In this document: positions 34,185 through 42,574 of the stretch, piece after piece | Numbering within the stretch: the first letter of the stretch is position 1 | Layout of the letters: the number at the start of each line of letters is the position of its first letter | Origin: Macondimonas sp035325645 | GTDB lineage: Bacteria; Pseudomonadota; Gammaproteobacteria; UBA5335 | Length of the DNA stretch: 64,000 nucleotides | Direction: 5' to 3' | Assembly (NCBI GenBank): GCA_035325645.1 | Contig: DAOKZK010000010.1 | Location: 1 to 64,000, forward strand | Notes under the pieces: model-generated | The model's database searches: none | What the model was told of the DNA's origin: nothing | The model's input: only the letters and a program-made list of their open reading frames with translations | Position numbers and translations under genes: made by a program

Positions 34185-37100
34185 TCCTCCTGGCTCACGT
34201 CGCCCGGCTTGAGCTCAACACCGGCGATCTTTGCGAACTCCTTGAGCGCAAAGCCCGTGTCGAACTGAATGCCTTCCGCAATGGCGATGTTGACCAAGGC
34301 TTCGGGCTCACCCAGAACGTCGCGAAGGCTGTTGACGACGCCCTCGATCATGGCGGCCGTGATTTCGCGCTCTTGGAAGCGCACAGTCACGGTGTTTTCG
34401 CCTTCGCCAATCTCGATGCGAACGCCCTTGAAACGCGTGCCCGGCTGATCGCGGAAGCGATTGATGACCCCGAATACACGGTCGGTGGTGTCCAGAGACA
34501 CACGCTTGCTCTGCAGGCGGGCCGGCTTGGCATCGACGATCTGGACCGTCTTATCGCCGCTGGCCGGGATCTGGAAGTCGGCCGTCTTGTTGGCTTCGCC
34601 CGCCCGTGCAAACACCAGCAGGCGATAAGCACCGGGGCCGATCTCGAAGGGGCCGTCGTACCGAGTGCCGTCCTTAGGGTTGGACCCGTCCAGTGTGTAG
34701 TAGAGATCTGCCCGCGGGGTGGCCTCGAGGCGCACACGGCGCTTGTCGGCAGCCGGTTCGACCTGGTGACGGATCTTCAGGTCGGCCAACCAGCGCACGG
34801 CTGGAGCGCTTTCATGTTGCCCAGTGGTGTCCTTCACCCAGAAGTAGAGGGTCCCCTCCGTCGTCGTGAAGTTGTCGAGGTCATCGACCTTCTGGTCCTT
34901 GTCCGTGACCTCGGGCTTGGTCGACCAATAGACCACCGGGCTGTCGCCCGCATGGCGAGGCGTCAGACTCAACACCGTCTCTCCCGAGTCGGCCTTGACG
35001 TTGACGACGGACACATTGACCGTGGCCTTGTCCTTGGGGAAGGGGCCTTTCTCGATGTAGCCGTCTTCACCGAGACGCCAGCGACCTTGCTTCAACGCCT
35101 CCGTCTTGAGGGCGTCGAGGCCGCTCGCGCCCGGCATCCAGGGCCAGATGGGCGAGCACTTGGCGCGCGTGACGACGTCCTTCCACGGCGTGCGGCGGTT
35201 GTCCTTGCCGGAGGGCCAGAGGTACTCCTCGGCCTGCGCGAAGTACTCGTCCAGGTTGTCCTTCGTCAGCTCTCGCACGAGCTTGTAATCCGCTCTGGGG
35301 CTTGCGAGCAGACTCTCGATCTGCGCTTCGGCGGACTGATCGCCCTGGCCGATCTTCAGCCCCTGATCGATGGTGACGCCGGCTAAAACGTCGCGGCCAT
35401 CGACCGGGTCGTTCACCGGGAAGTAGAGGCGGTTGTAGGCGGCCGATAGGGCCTTGCCGAAGCGGTCTTCCGCTTCTTCCAGGCGGTCGCGCGCTTCTTC
35501 GAACAGCGTGTCACCAGGGCGAAGCCGCTTGTGGATCTGCTCGATGGCGTAGAGCTCACGCAGACGCTCCTCGACAGCATCCGCCAACAGGCTATCCTGA
35601 CCCGTGAGCACCAGCAGGTTGTTTTTCTCCTGCTGATAGTCAAAGAAGTTCTGAAGTTCGCTCGGAGGAACCTTGCCATCGGGCTTGATGACGATGAGCG
35701 TCCGCGGGCCGGAGAGCTTCAATTCATCGAGCTTGGGCAGGACCTGCACATCCTGGTATGCAATCTTGCGAACCGGCTCAAGGATGCCGGTGAGACGATT
35801 GATCAGCGCCTGATCGATCTTGGGCTGAGGGACCTCCTTAGCGTTGCGCTCGATCTGGCGCGAGAGGTTCTCCGTTTCCTTGATAAAGAAGCGTTGCTCT
35901 TCACGGTGCAGGTACCAGGCGGCCTCCCGCAGCCGCTGCATAGCCTGAAGGAATTCGTCAGGCTTGCGCTGCGGGGCAGCCAGGAACTCGATGAGCTCGC
36001 TCTCGGAAAGGCCGATCCGCCCCCCAACCGCGCGGGACAGGCTCGAGGCCAGCAGCAGGGTCATCACCTGTCGCGCGGCATCAGAGCCCAGCTCGTCGTC
36101 GATGTGTTCGGCAATTGCGTTGCCGTTGTCGGCGATGTCCCGCGTGACGGCCGGCATCAGCTTCGGTGCGATGCGTTCGATCTCGTCCTTGACCTGATCG
36201 TCGTTGAGGTTGAGATGCTGCGTGCCGATCAGGAAGACGTCATCCGTCTCGCGCTCCTCGACGCTCTTGAGGAGTCGGGCGGTAAACTGCATCAGGCCAC
36301 GGGTTTGGCGGAACCCTTCGTTCTCCTTGAACAGCGCGACAAGGTGCTTGAACGAGGGGTGGAAGGGGTAGGTCTCGCGCACCTGCTCGGCAATCTGCTC
36401 GATGCTGCTGGCCACGATGTAGCCGCCGTCTTCGGCCTTCTTGATCTGCTGGGCGTACTCTTCGGCCACATCCGCGATGACGCGCTCGTCGGGCAGCTCG
36501 TCGATGAGCCGCTTCTTGAGGATCTCGTAGATCTCGTTGCCGGCCAGTTGCACCGGTGTGATGGTCATCGCTTGACGGCGCGTCTCCTGCTGCAGATTGG
36601 AGATTGCGTCGGCAAGGGCCTTCGTCTGCGCCTTGTAACTACCCGAGAGATTCGCAACGACAATGGCGCAGTTGGGCAACTCCAGCGCCGCGCTCATCAA
36701 GCTGGAGAGGCTGTAGACCACCATGTTGGCCAGCGTGCCCTGACCGAACACCTGGGTGCTGGCGTTGTCGAGATAGGGTGGCAGCTCGTCCAGCAGGATC
36801 AAGGTCGGCTTGTCGCCGATGATTTCCTTCCACTTGCGTTGATCGACGGCCTTGGGACCGTTGGCCCAGTAGGGCTTGATGGCATCTTCGGCGCCAAGCT
36901 GGCTTGCGATCTCACCCCAGATGTAGTTGTCCGGATTGTTGCGACCGTTGAAGGCGGCGATACGTGCCGTGCCAAAGTCCACACGGGCAGCGAGATCGGG
37001 AGGGAGGACATCGGAACGCAGGTGCGGGTGACGCGCCAGCAGGCCGAGCGCGATCATCATGTGCGTCTTACCGCCACCCATGGCTTGGGTGAGCTCGAAG

Positions 37101-37306
37101 ACCGCCTGATCTGACTTGCCCGACAAGCGCAGCAGCCCCTCACGGAACAGCTGCTCCATGCCGTGCGTGACGAAGTTGCGCGAGAAGAACTCCCGCCCAT
37201 CCCCCTCGTCATTGATGAGCTCTGCCAGATTCTCGATCCCCTGGCTCATCCGGTAGTCCCGGATGATCGGATTGAACCGGCAGGCCTGCTTGACCGTCTT
37301 GATCAT
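34181..37306 (-). CDS. DUF499 ATPase of defence operon
   Basis: 1041 aa from the ATG at 37306, which sits in an ATGA overlap with the RHH gene; the frame extends further upstream but that part is not coding. Walker A is ELTQAMGGGKTHMMIAL (about 71-87) and Walker B is PTLILLDELPPYLD (about 167-180), with arginine-rich helical segments after it. The C-terminal ~250 residues form beta-sandwich-like modules (VRLEATPRADLYYTLDGSNP). DUF499 proteins are AAA+-like ATPases found with DUF1156 methylases and helicases in predicted antiviral systems. It probably supplies the sensing or remodelling step. Confidence 0.92.
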   Translation of the reverse strand: MIKTVKQACRFNPIIRDYRMSQGIENLAELINDEGDGREFFSRNFVTHGMEQLFREGLLRLSGKSDQAVFELTQAMGGGKTHMMIALGLLARHPHLRSDVLPPDLAARVDFGTARIAAFNGRNNPDNYIWGEIASQLGAEDAIKPYWANGPKAVDQRKWKEIIGDKPTLILLDELPPYLDNASTQVFGQGTLANMVVYSLSSLMSAALELPNCAIVVANLSGSYKAQTKALADAISNLQQETRRQAMTITPVQLAGNEIYEILKKRLIDELPDERVIADVAEEYAQQIKKAEDGGYIVASSIEQIAEQVRETYPFHPSFKHLVALFKENEGFRQTRGLMQFTARLLKSVEERETDDVFLIGTQHLNLNDDQVKDEIERIAPKLMPAVTRDIADNGNAIAEHIDDELGSDAARQVMTLLLASSLSRAVGGRIGLSESELIEFLAAPQRKPDEFLQAMQRLREAAWYLHREEQRFFIKETENLSRQIERNAKEVPQPKIDQALINRLTGILEPVRKIAYQDVQVLPKLDELKLSGPRTLIVIKPDGKVPPSELQNFFDYQQEKNNLLVLTGQDSLLADAVEERLRELYAIEQIHKRLRPGDTLFEEARDRLEEAEDRFGKALSAAYNRLYFPVNDPVDGRDVLAGVTIDQGLKIGQGDQSAEAQIESLLASPRADYKLVRELTKDNLDEYFAQAEEYLWPSGKDNRRTPWKDVVTRAKCSPIWPWMPGASGLDALKTEALKQGRWRLGEDGYIEKGPFPKDKATVNVSVVNVKADSGETVLSLTPRHAGDSPVVYWSTKPEVTDKDQKVDDLDNFTTTEGTLYFWVKDTTGQHESAPAVRWLADLKIRHQVEPAADKRRVRLEATPRADLYYTLDGSNPKDGTRYDGPFEIGPGAYRLLVFARAGEANKTADFQIPASGDKTVQIVDAKPARLQSKRVSLDTTDRVFGVINRFRDQPGTRFKGVRIEIGEGENTVTVRFQEREITAAMIEGVVNSLRDVLGEPEALVNIAIAEGIQFDTGFALKEFAKIAGVELKPGDVSQEE

Positions 37307-37500
37307 GAGCGCACTCCGCTGTTGTTCTCGGCTTCGTCGGAGGGCGGAATCTCGATCCCTCGCTGTTCGCAATAGTCGCGAATCAGGACCTCGACCATGT
37401 TGGCGATGGACCGATGTTCGAGATTCGCCGCGAGGCGCAGCGCTTCCTTGAGAGCGGGATCGATCCGAAAGGTCAGCGTAGCGGTCTTGCTTGCGGCCAT
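37303..37500 (-). CDS. Ribbon-helix-helix regulator at head of defence operon
   Basis: 65 aa from ATG 37500, with GGAGAGG seven bases upstream; an ATG at 37518 is possible but lies before that site. KTATLTFRIDPALKEALRL is an RHH strand-helix and SIANMVEVLIRDYCEQRG is the second helix. Its stop overlaps the DUF499 start. It is small, like CopG/Arc-type autoregulators, and the operator-like repeat upstream overlaps the predicted promoter, so it may repress the whole island. Confidence 0.85.
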   Translation of the reverse strand: MAASKTATLTFRIDPALKEALRLAANLEHRSIANMVEVLIRDYCEQRGIEIPPSDEAENNSGVRS

Positions 37501-37526
37501 AGCCTCTCCGGAAGCCACTGCAAATG

Positions 37527-37561
37527 TACTGCATTCTACAGTATCGACTCGGCTTCGGCAA
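37527..37561 (-). promoter_or_regulatory. Promoter and operator of the defence operon
   Basis: On the minus strand TTGCCG (37561-37556) and TAGAAT (37538-37533) form a sigma-70-like promoter with a 17-bp spacer. The -10 sits inside the inverted repeat TACTG-N7-CAGTA (37527-37543). A further CACTG half-site lies 11 bp away at 37516-37520. The arrangement fits repression by the RHH protein encoded just downstream. It is about 35 bp before that protein's ATG. Confidence 0.6.
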
Positions 37562-37695
37562 TGCGATGCAAGTCGGCAATCCGCCTCGGTCTGCTGCCTT
37601 GCCGAAGCTCGGGATGGGTGGCTCTCCAGGCGTTTGGAGGGAAGTGGCGGGGGTGACCGGCGTCATGGACTGACGTTGTTGTTGGCAGGAGTCTC

Positions 37696-37726
37696 ATGAA
37701 CGCGCTGTTCTGCCAAGAAGCCAAGC
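37696..37726 (-). repeat. Leader element copy 5, orphaned
   Basis: Both blocks are perfect. The following sequence GACTCCTGCCAAC is shared with copy 6 before the AlpA-like gene, yet no AlpA-like gene follows here: after 29 nt an ATG occurs without a ribosome binding site. It looks like the leader left behind when its gene was lost at the island junction. Confidence 0.7.
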
Positions 37727-37825
37727 TCGGCATAGCGCTGACGCGTTACTCAACGACTCTCTGGCGGCCAAATCGTCGAATCCACGCCCTCAAGGCCAAG
37801 GCGTTGCTATCTGGCTCGGGTATGG

Positions 37826-37856
37826 AGCGCGGGTTCGGTTCCGTGTTCCGCCACCA
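37826..37856 (+). other. tRNA/tmRNA 3'-end-like att scar A
   Basis: Reads GCGGGTTCGGTTCCG, close to the T-arm of bacterial tRNA/tmRNA, and ends in CCACCA after seven bases, followed by AAAACCCAAAA. The T-stem lacks one C, so it is not a working tRNA. The rest of a tRNA is absent upstream. A strong terminator follows at once, as after a genuine tRNA gene. I take it as an attachment-site remnant. Confidence 0.55.
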
Positions 37857-37862
37857 AAACCC

Positions 37863-37895
37863 AAAATCCCAACCCTTATCGGTTGGGATTTTTTT
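37863..37895 (+). terminator. Rho-independent terminator after att scar A
   Basis: 12-bp perfect stem (AAAATCCCAACC / GGTTGGGATTTT) with loop CTTATC, then a T-run. Almost symmetric, so it can also work for minus-strand transcripts. The 230 bp from here to the MerR gene show no further gene. Confidence 0.85.
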
Positions 37896-38128
37896 GCCCT
37901 GAGCGCCAGTGTTGGCGCGGTTCCGGCCCGTTGCCTCGTGAGCGCTGCACCGCCAAACGACGCCGTTTCGGAGTACTTCTCGCCTCTCTGCTGCCGTTTT
38001 TCTCTGCTGGGCTCGTGAGCGTTCACCGAGCCAGAGCCAGCACTGGCGCGGGTTTCCGGCTTCCGGGTTGCGATTGTGAATTGGTCGGCCGTTGGTTACC
38101 GAATCTGCACTGCTCACCTCGTCTTGCA

Positions 38129-38548
38129 TCAAGGTACGGCGAGCTCGGCGGCAGATACTGGTTGAGACAGTTCGCACAGGATGCCGCACTGTTCGGCGCT
38201 TCTGCCTTCGGAACACATTTCCCTCAAGGATCTGAGCTGCTGCTCAAGTGCGCTCAGTTCCTGGATACGCACCGCGACCTGCTCGATGTGTGCCTCAAGA
38301 ACACGGTTGACCTCACTGCAATCTTGGGTTGGCACGTTCTTGAGGCGCAACAGCACACGAATCTCGTCGAGCGTCATGTCCAGCGAACGACAGCGGCGAA
38401 TGAAAAGCAAGCGTTCGACGTGCGCGTCGCCATATAAGCGGAAATTGCCCGCGCTCCGGGACGGGGGCGGCAGGAGTCCTTCCTGCTCATAAAAGCGAAT
38501 CGTTTGAATCGGACACCCGGTTTGCCGGGCAAGCGCTCCGATCTGCAT
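38129..38548 (-). CDS. MerR-family Cd/Pb-responsive regulator (CadR/PbrR-like)
   Basis: 139 aa. The N-terminal MerR DNA-binding domain (MQIGALARQTGCPIQTIRFY) is followed by a long dimer helix. Metal-site cysteines occur at about 77 (NVPTQDCSEVN), 112 and 121 (EMCSEGRSAEQCGIL), in line with Cys77/Cys112/Cys119 of CadR/PbrR. It would activate the divergent cation exporter when cadmium, lead or zinc bind. The operator lies between the two genes. Confidence 0.92.
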   Translation of the reverse strand: MQIGALARQTGCPIQTIRFYEQEGLLPPPSRSAGNFRLYGDAHVERLLFIRRCRSLDMTLDEIRVLLRLKNVPTQDCSEVNRVLEAHIEQVAVRIQELSALEQQLRSLREMCSEGRSAEQCGILCELSQPVSAAELAVP

Positions 38549-38574
38549 AGCTGCAACCCCTTTTTATCATCGAC

Positions 38575-38605
38575 TTGACTCTATAGTAGCTATAGAGTGT
38601 TAAAT
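38575..38605 (+). promoter_or_regulatory. MerR-type promoter with 19-bp spacer
   Basis: -35 TTGACT (38575-38580) and -10 TTAAAT (38600-38605) are 19 bp apart, longer than the usual 17, as MerR activators need. A perfect dyad ACTCTATAG-TAG-CTATAGAGT (38578-38598) fills the spacer. It drives the exporter gene at 38682; the regulator's ATG lies just to the left. Confidence 0.88.
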
Positions 38606-38681
38606 CTCAAAATACCCTCCGGATGCTTGCTGGTTTCTGCAAGAGCCTCGCCGGATCAGGAACGAGAAGAATCAAGGACCA

Positions 38682-39584
38682 ATGACTATGACTGATGAAT
38701 GCCAGAAATCCTGCGGATGTGCGTCCGAGCGGAAGGCGGAGTCCATGACGGGTGCCACGCCGACCGGGACGGGAAGGATGAGTCTGTTCTCGGTGCCGAA
38801 GATGGACTGCCCTTCGGAGGAGCGCATGATCCGGCTCGCGCTCGAGAATACGAGCGGGCTGGCCGCACTCGAGTTCGATCTTGGCGAGCGCGAGTTGCGT
38901 GTTTTTCACGACAGCCCCGTCGAACCCATTGCAAGCAAGCTTGAAAGTCTCGGCTTGGGCGCCCGTCTCATTGCGTCAACTGAATCGAATGGCCCGCACA
39001 CTGTCGATGGGCAAAGCGACAGCCAGCCGTCCTCCGAGCAAGAGTCTCGCGCTCTCAAATGGTTGCTTGCCATCAACGCCGCCATGTTTGTCGTCGAAGT
39101 GACGACCGGGTGGATTGCGCAGTCCACGGGGCTCATGGCTGACTCACTGGACATGTTCGCGGATGCCGCCGTCTACGGGCTCGCGCTCTACGCCGTCGGC
39201 CGTCATACCGGGCACCAGCTGAAGGCGGCGCGGTTGTCAGGCTGGCTGCAACTGTTGCTCGCGCTCGGCGCAATGTCCGAGGTGCTGCGCCGCTTCGTCT
39301 TTGGTAGCGAGCCCGAGCCACCGCTCATGATGGGGATCGCGCTCGTTGCGCTCATTGCAAACGTTACCTGCCTTGTCTTGATCTCCAGTCATCGAAAAGG
39401 CGGCGCTCACATGAAGGCAAGCTGGATTTTCTCCACGAACGACGTGCTGGCAAACCTGGGGGTGATCGCGGCCGGGGCGTTGGTCGCCTGGACAGGATCG
39501 CGTTACCCCGATTTGGTGATTGGCTCGCTCATCGCGCTGCTGGTATTGAACGGTGCGCGGCGCATCCTGCGCCTCGGTGCCTGA
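38682..39584 (+). CDS. Cation efflux protein (CDF-like) with HMA-type N-terminus
   Basis: 300 aa; ATG at 38682 behind AAGGA. The N-terminus has Cys pairs (CQKSCGC) and a heavy-metal-associated-like domain (LFSVPKMDCPSEERMIRLAL). From about residue 120 a CDF-type core follows: six hydrophobic segments, the DxxxD site ADSLDMFADA and a second site STNDVLANLG. It would export Cd2+, Pb2+ or Zn2+ across the inner membrane. It diverges from the MerR gene and is under its operator. Lead or zinc preference cannot be judged. Confidence 0.85.
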   Translation: MTMTDECQKSCGCASERKAESMTGATPTGTGRMSLFSVPKMDCPSEERMIRLALENTSGLAALEFDLGERELRVFHDSPVEPIASKLESLGLGARLIASTESNGPHTVDGQSDSQPSSEQESRALKWLLAINAAMFVVEVTTGWIAQSTGLMADSLDMFADAAVYGLALYAVGRHTGHQLKAARLSGWLQLLLALGAMSEVLRRFVFGSEPEPPLMMGIALVALIANVTCLVLISSHRKGGAHMKASWIFSTNDVLANLGVIAAGALVAWTGSRYPDLVIGSLIALLVLNGARRILRLGA

Positions 39585-39618
39585 AGCAGCGAGCGCGGGA
39601 CATGCCGCCCCGGCAATA

Positions 39619-39826
39619 TCAACGACTGAATTCCCGCCCTGGAATTTCACGCTGCGCTGCCCAATCCAATGGCAAGGCTCGCCGGATCAGGCGCTCCAGC
39701 ACAAGCCCGACTGCCTTTTCCACCACGCACGCCTCGACGATGTCAGGTGCAAGCCGGGTCAGTTGCGCGATCCGACTTGCATGCCCCCGGTCAATGCTCT
39801 CGGCTGCCGCGATCTCGGTGATGGAG
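39619..39826 (-). pseudogene. Remnant of recombinase-associated HTH protein
   Basis: On the minus strand the reading SITEIAAAESIDRGHASRIA, then LTRLAPDIVEACV and IRRALPLDWAAQRE, matches the C-terminal HTH of small proteins found beside site-specific recombinases. No start codon exists; the 5' side is cut at about 39827, where the EAL fragment begins on the other strand. This is a scar of lost mobile DNA. Confidence 0.55.
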
Positions 39827-39833
39827 GGTCACG

Positions 39834-40230
39834 CGCGCCCTGACCTCGGCCGGGTTTGCGCTGTCCATCGATGATTTCGGCACCGGGTATTCCTCACTGG
39901 CTTACCTCAAGCGATTTCCCGTTCATAAACTGAAGATCGACATCTCGTTCGTGCGGGACATGCTGACCGATCGCAACGATCTCGCCATTGTGTCCGCCAT
40001 CGAGGACCATGGCGAAGAGCCTCGGCCTCAAGACCCTGGCCGAAGGTGTGGAAGAGGCAGCGCAGGCGGAACACTTGCTGGCATTGGGTTGCGACGAAGC
40101 ACAGGGGTATTACTTCGCCCGTCCGGAGCCGGCCGAGGTTTTCGCGCGCAGGTGGTTGCAAAGCGCATGTCCGAGTCATGATCTCGGTCAGGACGTGGAT
40201 CGCCAAGAGCAAGGCCACCTCGGTACATGA
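39834..40230 (+). pseudogene. EAL-domain phosphodiesterase fragment, frameshifted
   Basis: Reads FALSIDDFGTGYSSLAYLKR and FPVHKLKIDISFVRDML, then shifts frame near 40005 and continues as KSLGLKTLAEGVEEAAQAE and QGYYFARPEPAEVFARRW. These are the C-terminal half of a cyclic-di-GMP phosphodiesterase EAL domain. One extra G explains the frameshift. The EAL motif itself and the N-terminus are gone. The next ~200 bp before copS hold nothing I can assign. Confidence 0.75.
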
Positions 40231-40429
40231 CGGCAAAGCCGCTCCATGGCACCGGGCCCCGGCGCATGATCACGCCCCCGAGTTCTCTCAAACTCTTCGT
40301 AGCGTTCACGCTGATCCGTGATCGGGAGCCGTCAGCCCGGTCGGTTCAACAGCGATCGGGGCCATTGCCTCTGCGAAAGCGCACAGACCAAAGGCACTTG
40401 GGCTGGCTCGCCCCAACTGCTTCACCTCA

Positions 40430-41812
40430 TCAGGTTCCGCCTGGGAACTCCAGGCAGAACCGGGTCCTGCCCTGCGCGGACGTCACGCTGATCGATCCTC
40501 CATGGGCTTGCATGATGGCACGGGTAATCGCCAATCCCAGCCCTGCGCCGTCGGTTTCCGGATGTGACCGCGACGGGTCGGCACGGTAAAACCGATCGAA
40601 CAGGCGCGGCAGTACCTTCGGGTCGATGTCCTCGCCGGTGTTCTCGACGCTCACCCGGGTGGCTTGGGAAGACTGGCTGATCTCGATCGTGACCTCGCCA
40701 TGGGGCGGGGTGTGGTGCAGCGCGTTCGAAAGCAGATTGCTCAGGGCACGGCGGAACATCAAGCGATCACCGACGATCTCGCCCTCACCACGCTGAGCCA
40801 GTCTGACGCCCTTCTCCTCGGCGACCGCCTCATAGAACTCGATCAGGGCGTGCGTTTCTTCGGCTGCCGAGAAACGTTCCCGGTTCGGCAGCATCATCCC
40901 GCGTTCGGCCTTGGCCAGGAACAGCATATCGGACACCATGCGGCCCAGACGCTGCAGTTCCTCTGCATTGGAAGCCAGGATCTCCCGGTAGGCATCGGCA
41001 TCGCGCCGGGTAGCCAATGCGACCTGGGTCTGGGTCAGCAGGTTGCTCAGGGGGGTGCGCAGCTCATGCGCCAGATTCGACGAGAACTCCGACAGTCGCG
41101 TGAACGCGTCTTCCAGCCGGTCCAGCATCTTGTTGAGTTCGTGCGCCAGATCGGCCATTTCGATGGGTACCGCATCGACCGGCATGCGCTGGTGCAGCCG
41201 CTGGCTCGTGAGCGTGGTCGCTCTGGATTTCATGGCACGCAATGGCGCCAGCCCCTTGTACGCGGCAAGCCAGCCGAGCACGCCACAGATGACGATCGTC
41301 ACGACGGCATAGGTCATCAGGGTGCGCCGCAACTCCAGCATGAACCGTGTGTGATGTGCCGTGTCCATGGCAACGAGGATGTCCAGCCGCGTCGTTGCGT
41401 CATAAGCTGGAATAACCCGGACACCCATCCCGCGAAACGCCCGCCCTTCGTCGGCCCAATGCTGCAGCTTGTATTTGGCGTTGCTTTCATCGGCCGGTGG
41501 CAATTCGCGAGGAGGGCGGAATCCTTCAGACTGAAAGAGAGTTTCACCTTTCGAATCGTGGACGCTGACGTACAGCCCGTGATGGTGGCTCAATGCCTCA
41601 CGCAGCAGCCACTTGGCGTCCTCGGTCGAATTGGATCGCGCCAAAATATTCTCGATCAGGTGCTGCTTGTCCTGCAGCGCCATGTGATCCAGTTCGATGA
41701 AATGCCGCTCGGATGCAGCGATGACCAACAAGGCCAATCCAAACACCACAGCCGCAGCCGCCAACGTAAAGAAGAGGGTGAGCCGGGTCGTCAGTGACAG
41801 GGAGCGAAACAT
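40430..41812 (-). CDS. copS: Copper sensor histidine kinase CopS/CusS
   Basis: 460 aa. Two transmembrane helices (about 12-34 and 165-185) flank a periplasmic sensor; then a HAMP segment (YKGLAPLRAMKSRATTLTSQ), the H-box LAHELRTPLSNLLTQ and a HATPase with GLGLAITRAIMQAHGG. This is the heavy-metal sensor kinase layout. It phosphorylates CopR, whose stop codon abuts its ATG. Orientation is divergent from copA. Confidence 0.92.
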   Translation of the reverse strand: MFRSLSLTTRLTLFFTLAAAAVVFGLALLVIAASERHFIELDHMALQDKQHLIENILARSNSTEDAKWLLREALSHHHGLYVSVHDSKGETLFQSEGFRPPRELPPADESNAKYKLQHWADEGRAFRGMGVRVIPAYDATTRLDILVAMDTAHHTRFMLELRRTLMTYAVVTIVICGVLGWLAAYKGLAPLRAMKSRATTLTSQRLHQRMPVDAVPIEMADLAHELNKMLDRLEDAFTRLSEFSSNLAHELRTPLSNLLTQTQVALATRRDADAYREILASNAEELQRLGRMVSDMLFLAKAERGMMLPNRERFSAAEETHALIEFYEAVAEEKGVRLAQRGEGEIVGDRLMFRRALSNLLSNALHHTPPHGEVTIEISQSSQATRVSVENTGEDIDPKVLPRLFDRFYRADPSRSHPETDGAGLGLAITRAIMQAHGGSISVTSAQGRTRFCLEFPGGT

Positions 41813-42496
41813 TCAGTGCTCCTCCGGCGCTTCCAATACGTAACCCATGCCACGTACGGTGTGGATCAGCTTGACCTCATGCCCCTCATCAATCTTCGCG
41901 CGCAAGCGCCGGATGGCCACCTCGATCACATTGGTGTCGCTGTCGAAATTCATGTCCCAGACCTGCGAGGCGATCAGCGAGCGGGGCAGGACCTCGCCAT
42001 GACGGCGCATCAGCAGTTCCAGCAAGCCGAACTCTTTGGCAGTCAGACTGATCCGCCGGCCGCCGCGTGACACGCGTCGGCGCAGCAGGTCCAGTTCGAG
42101 GTCGGCCACGCGCAGCACGGTGCTCTCGTTGCCACTGCGCCCCCGGCGCAGGATCGTGCGCACGCGGGCCAGCAATTCGGCAAAGGAGAAAGGCTTGACC
42201 AGATAGTCGTCCGCTCCGAGCTCAAGGCCTTTGACGCGGTCTTCCACCTGATCGCGTGCAGTCAGGAACAGCACTGGCATCTGCAGGCCGCGACGGCGCA
42301 AGGACTGGAGGATCTGCCAGCCGTCGAGGCCGGGCAGCATCACATCCAAAATCACCAGGTCGTATTCGCCCTGCAAGGCCAGGTGCAGGCCATCCGTGCC
42401 GTCCTGCGCCAGATCAACCACGAAACCCGCTTCGCTCAAGCCTTGACGCAGGTATTCGCCCGTTTTGGGTTCGTCTTCGACGATCAGTATCTTCAT
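41813..42496 (-). CDS. copR: Copper response regulator CopR/CusR
   Basis: 227 aa OmpR-type regulator. The receiver has the acidic pair near the start (IVEDEPKTGEYLRQGL) and phospho-Asp in LVILDVMLPGLDGW; a winged helix follows (RISLTAKEFGLLELLMRRHG, then RSLIASQVWDMNFDSDTNVI). These are hallmarks of CopR/CusR. It binds the cop box in the divergent gap and activates copAB and probably itself. Confidence 0.95.
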   Translation of the reverse strand: MKILIVEDEPKTGEYLRQGLSEAGFVVDLAQDGTDGLHLALQGEYDLVILDVMLPGLDGWQILQSLRRRGLQMPVLFLTARDQVEDRVKGLELGADDYLVKPFSFAELLARVRTILRRGRSGNESTVLRVADLELDLLRRRVSRGGRRISLTAKEFGLLELLMRRHGEVLPRSLIASQVWDMNFDSDTNVIEVAIRRLRAKIDEGHEVKLIHTVRGMGYVLEAPEEH

Positions 42497-42558
42497 GAGG
42501 GTGCTACGCCTTTTGAATAGCCGCTAGTGTGACGATTTTGGGTGCACCTGGCACAAAG

Positions 42559-42574
42559 ATGACAAAGATGTAAT
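42559..42574 (+). promoter_or_regulatory. CopR binding site (cop box)
   Basis: ATGACA-AAGA-TGTAAT is an inverted repeat that matches the TGACA-N4/5-TGT(A/C)AT form of CopR/CusR boxes. It lies about 62 bp upstream of copR and 77 bp upstream of copA, so it can serve both. Confidence 0.75.

Noticed and set aside
34154..37114. Long plus-strand open frames of 410 and 527 codons
   Set aside because: They lie opposite the DUF499 gene and have Arg/Leu/Val-rich shadow composition with no domain pattern.
37307..37666. N-terminal extension of DUF499 to 37666
   Set aside because: This part overlaps the RHH gene and its promoter; the ATGA overlap at 37303-37306 defines the real start.
624..37736. Plus-strand mini-peptides MNALFxxEAKx at each leader element
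   Set aside because: The reading after about 11 codons is not conserved, none of these plus-strand starts has a consistent ribosome binding site, and the constant spacing is to minus-strand start codons. A leader element explains them better.
37746..38216. Minus-strand frame containing GFWWRNTEPNPRSIPEPDSN
   Set aside because: This kind of sequence comes from translating the reverse of a tRNA-like 3' end and terminator; no gene.
39907..40309. Minus-strand frames around 40 kb
   Set aside because: They are shadows of the EAL fragment and of the sequence after it; no coherent family pattern.
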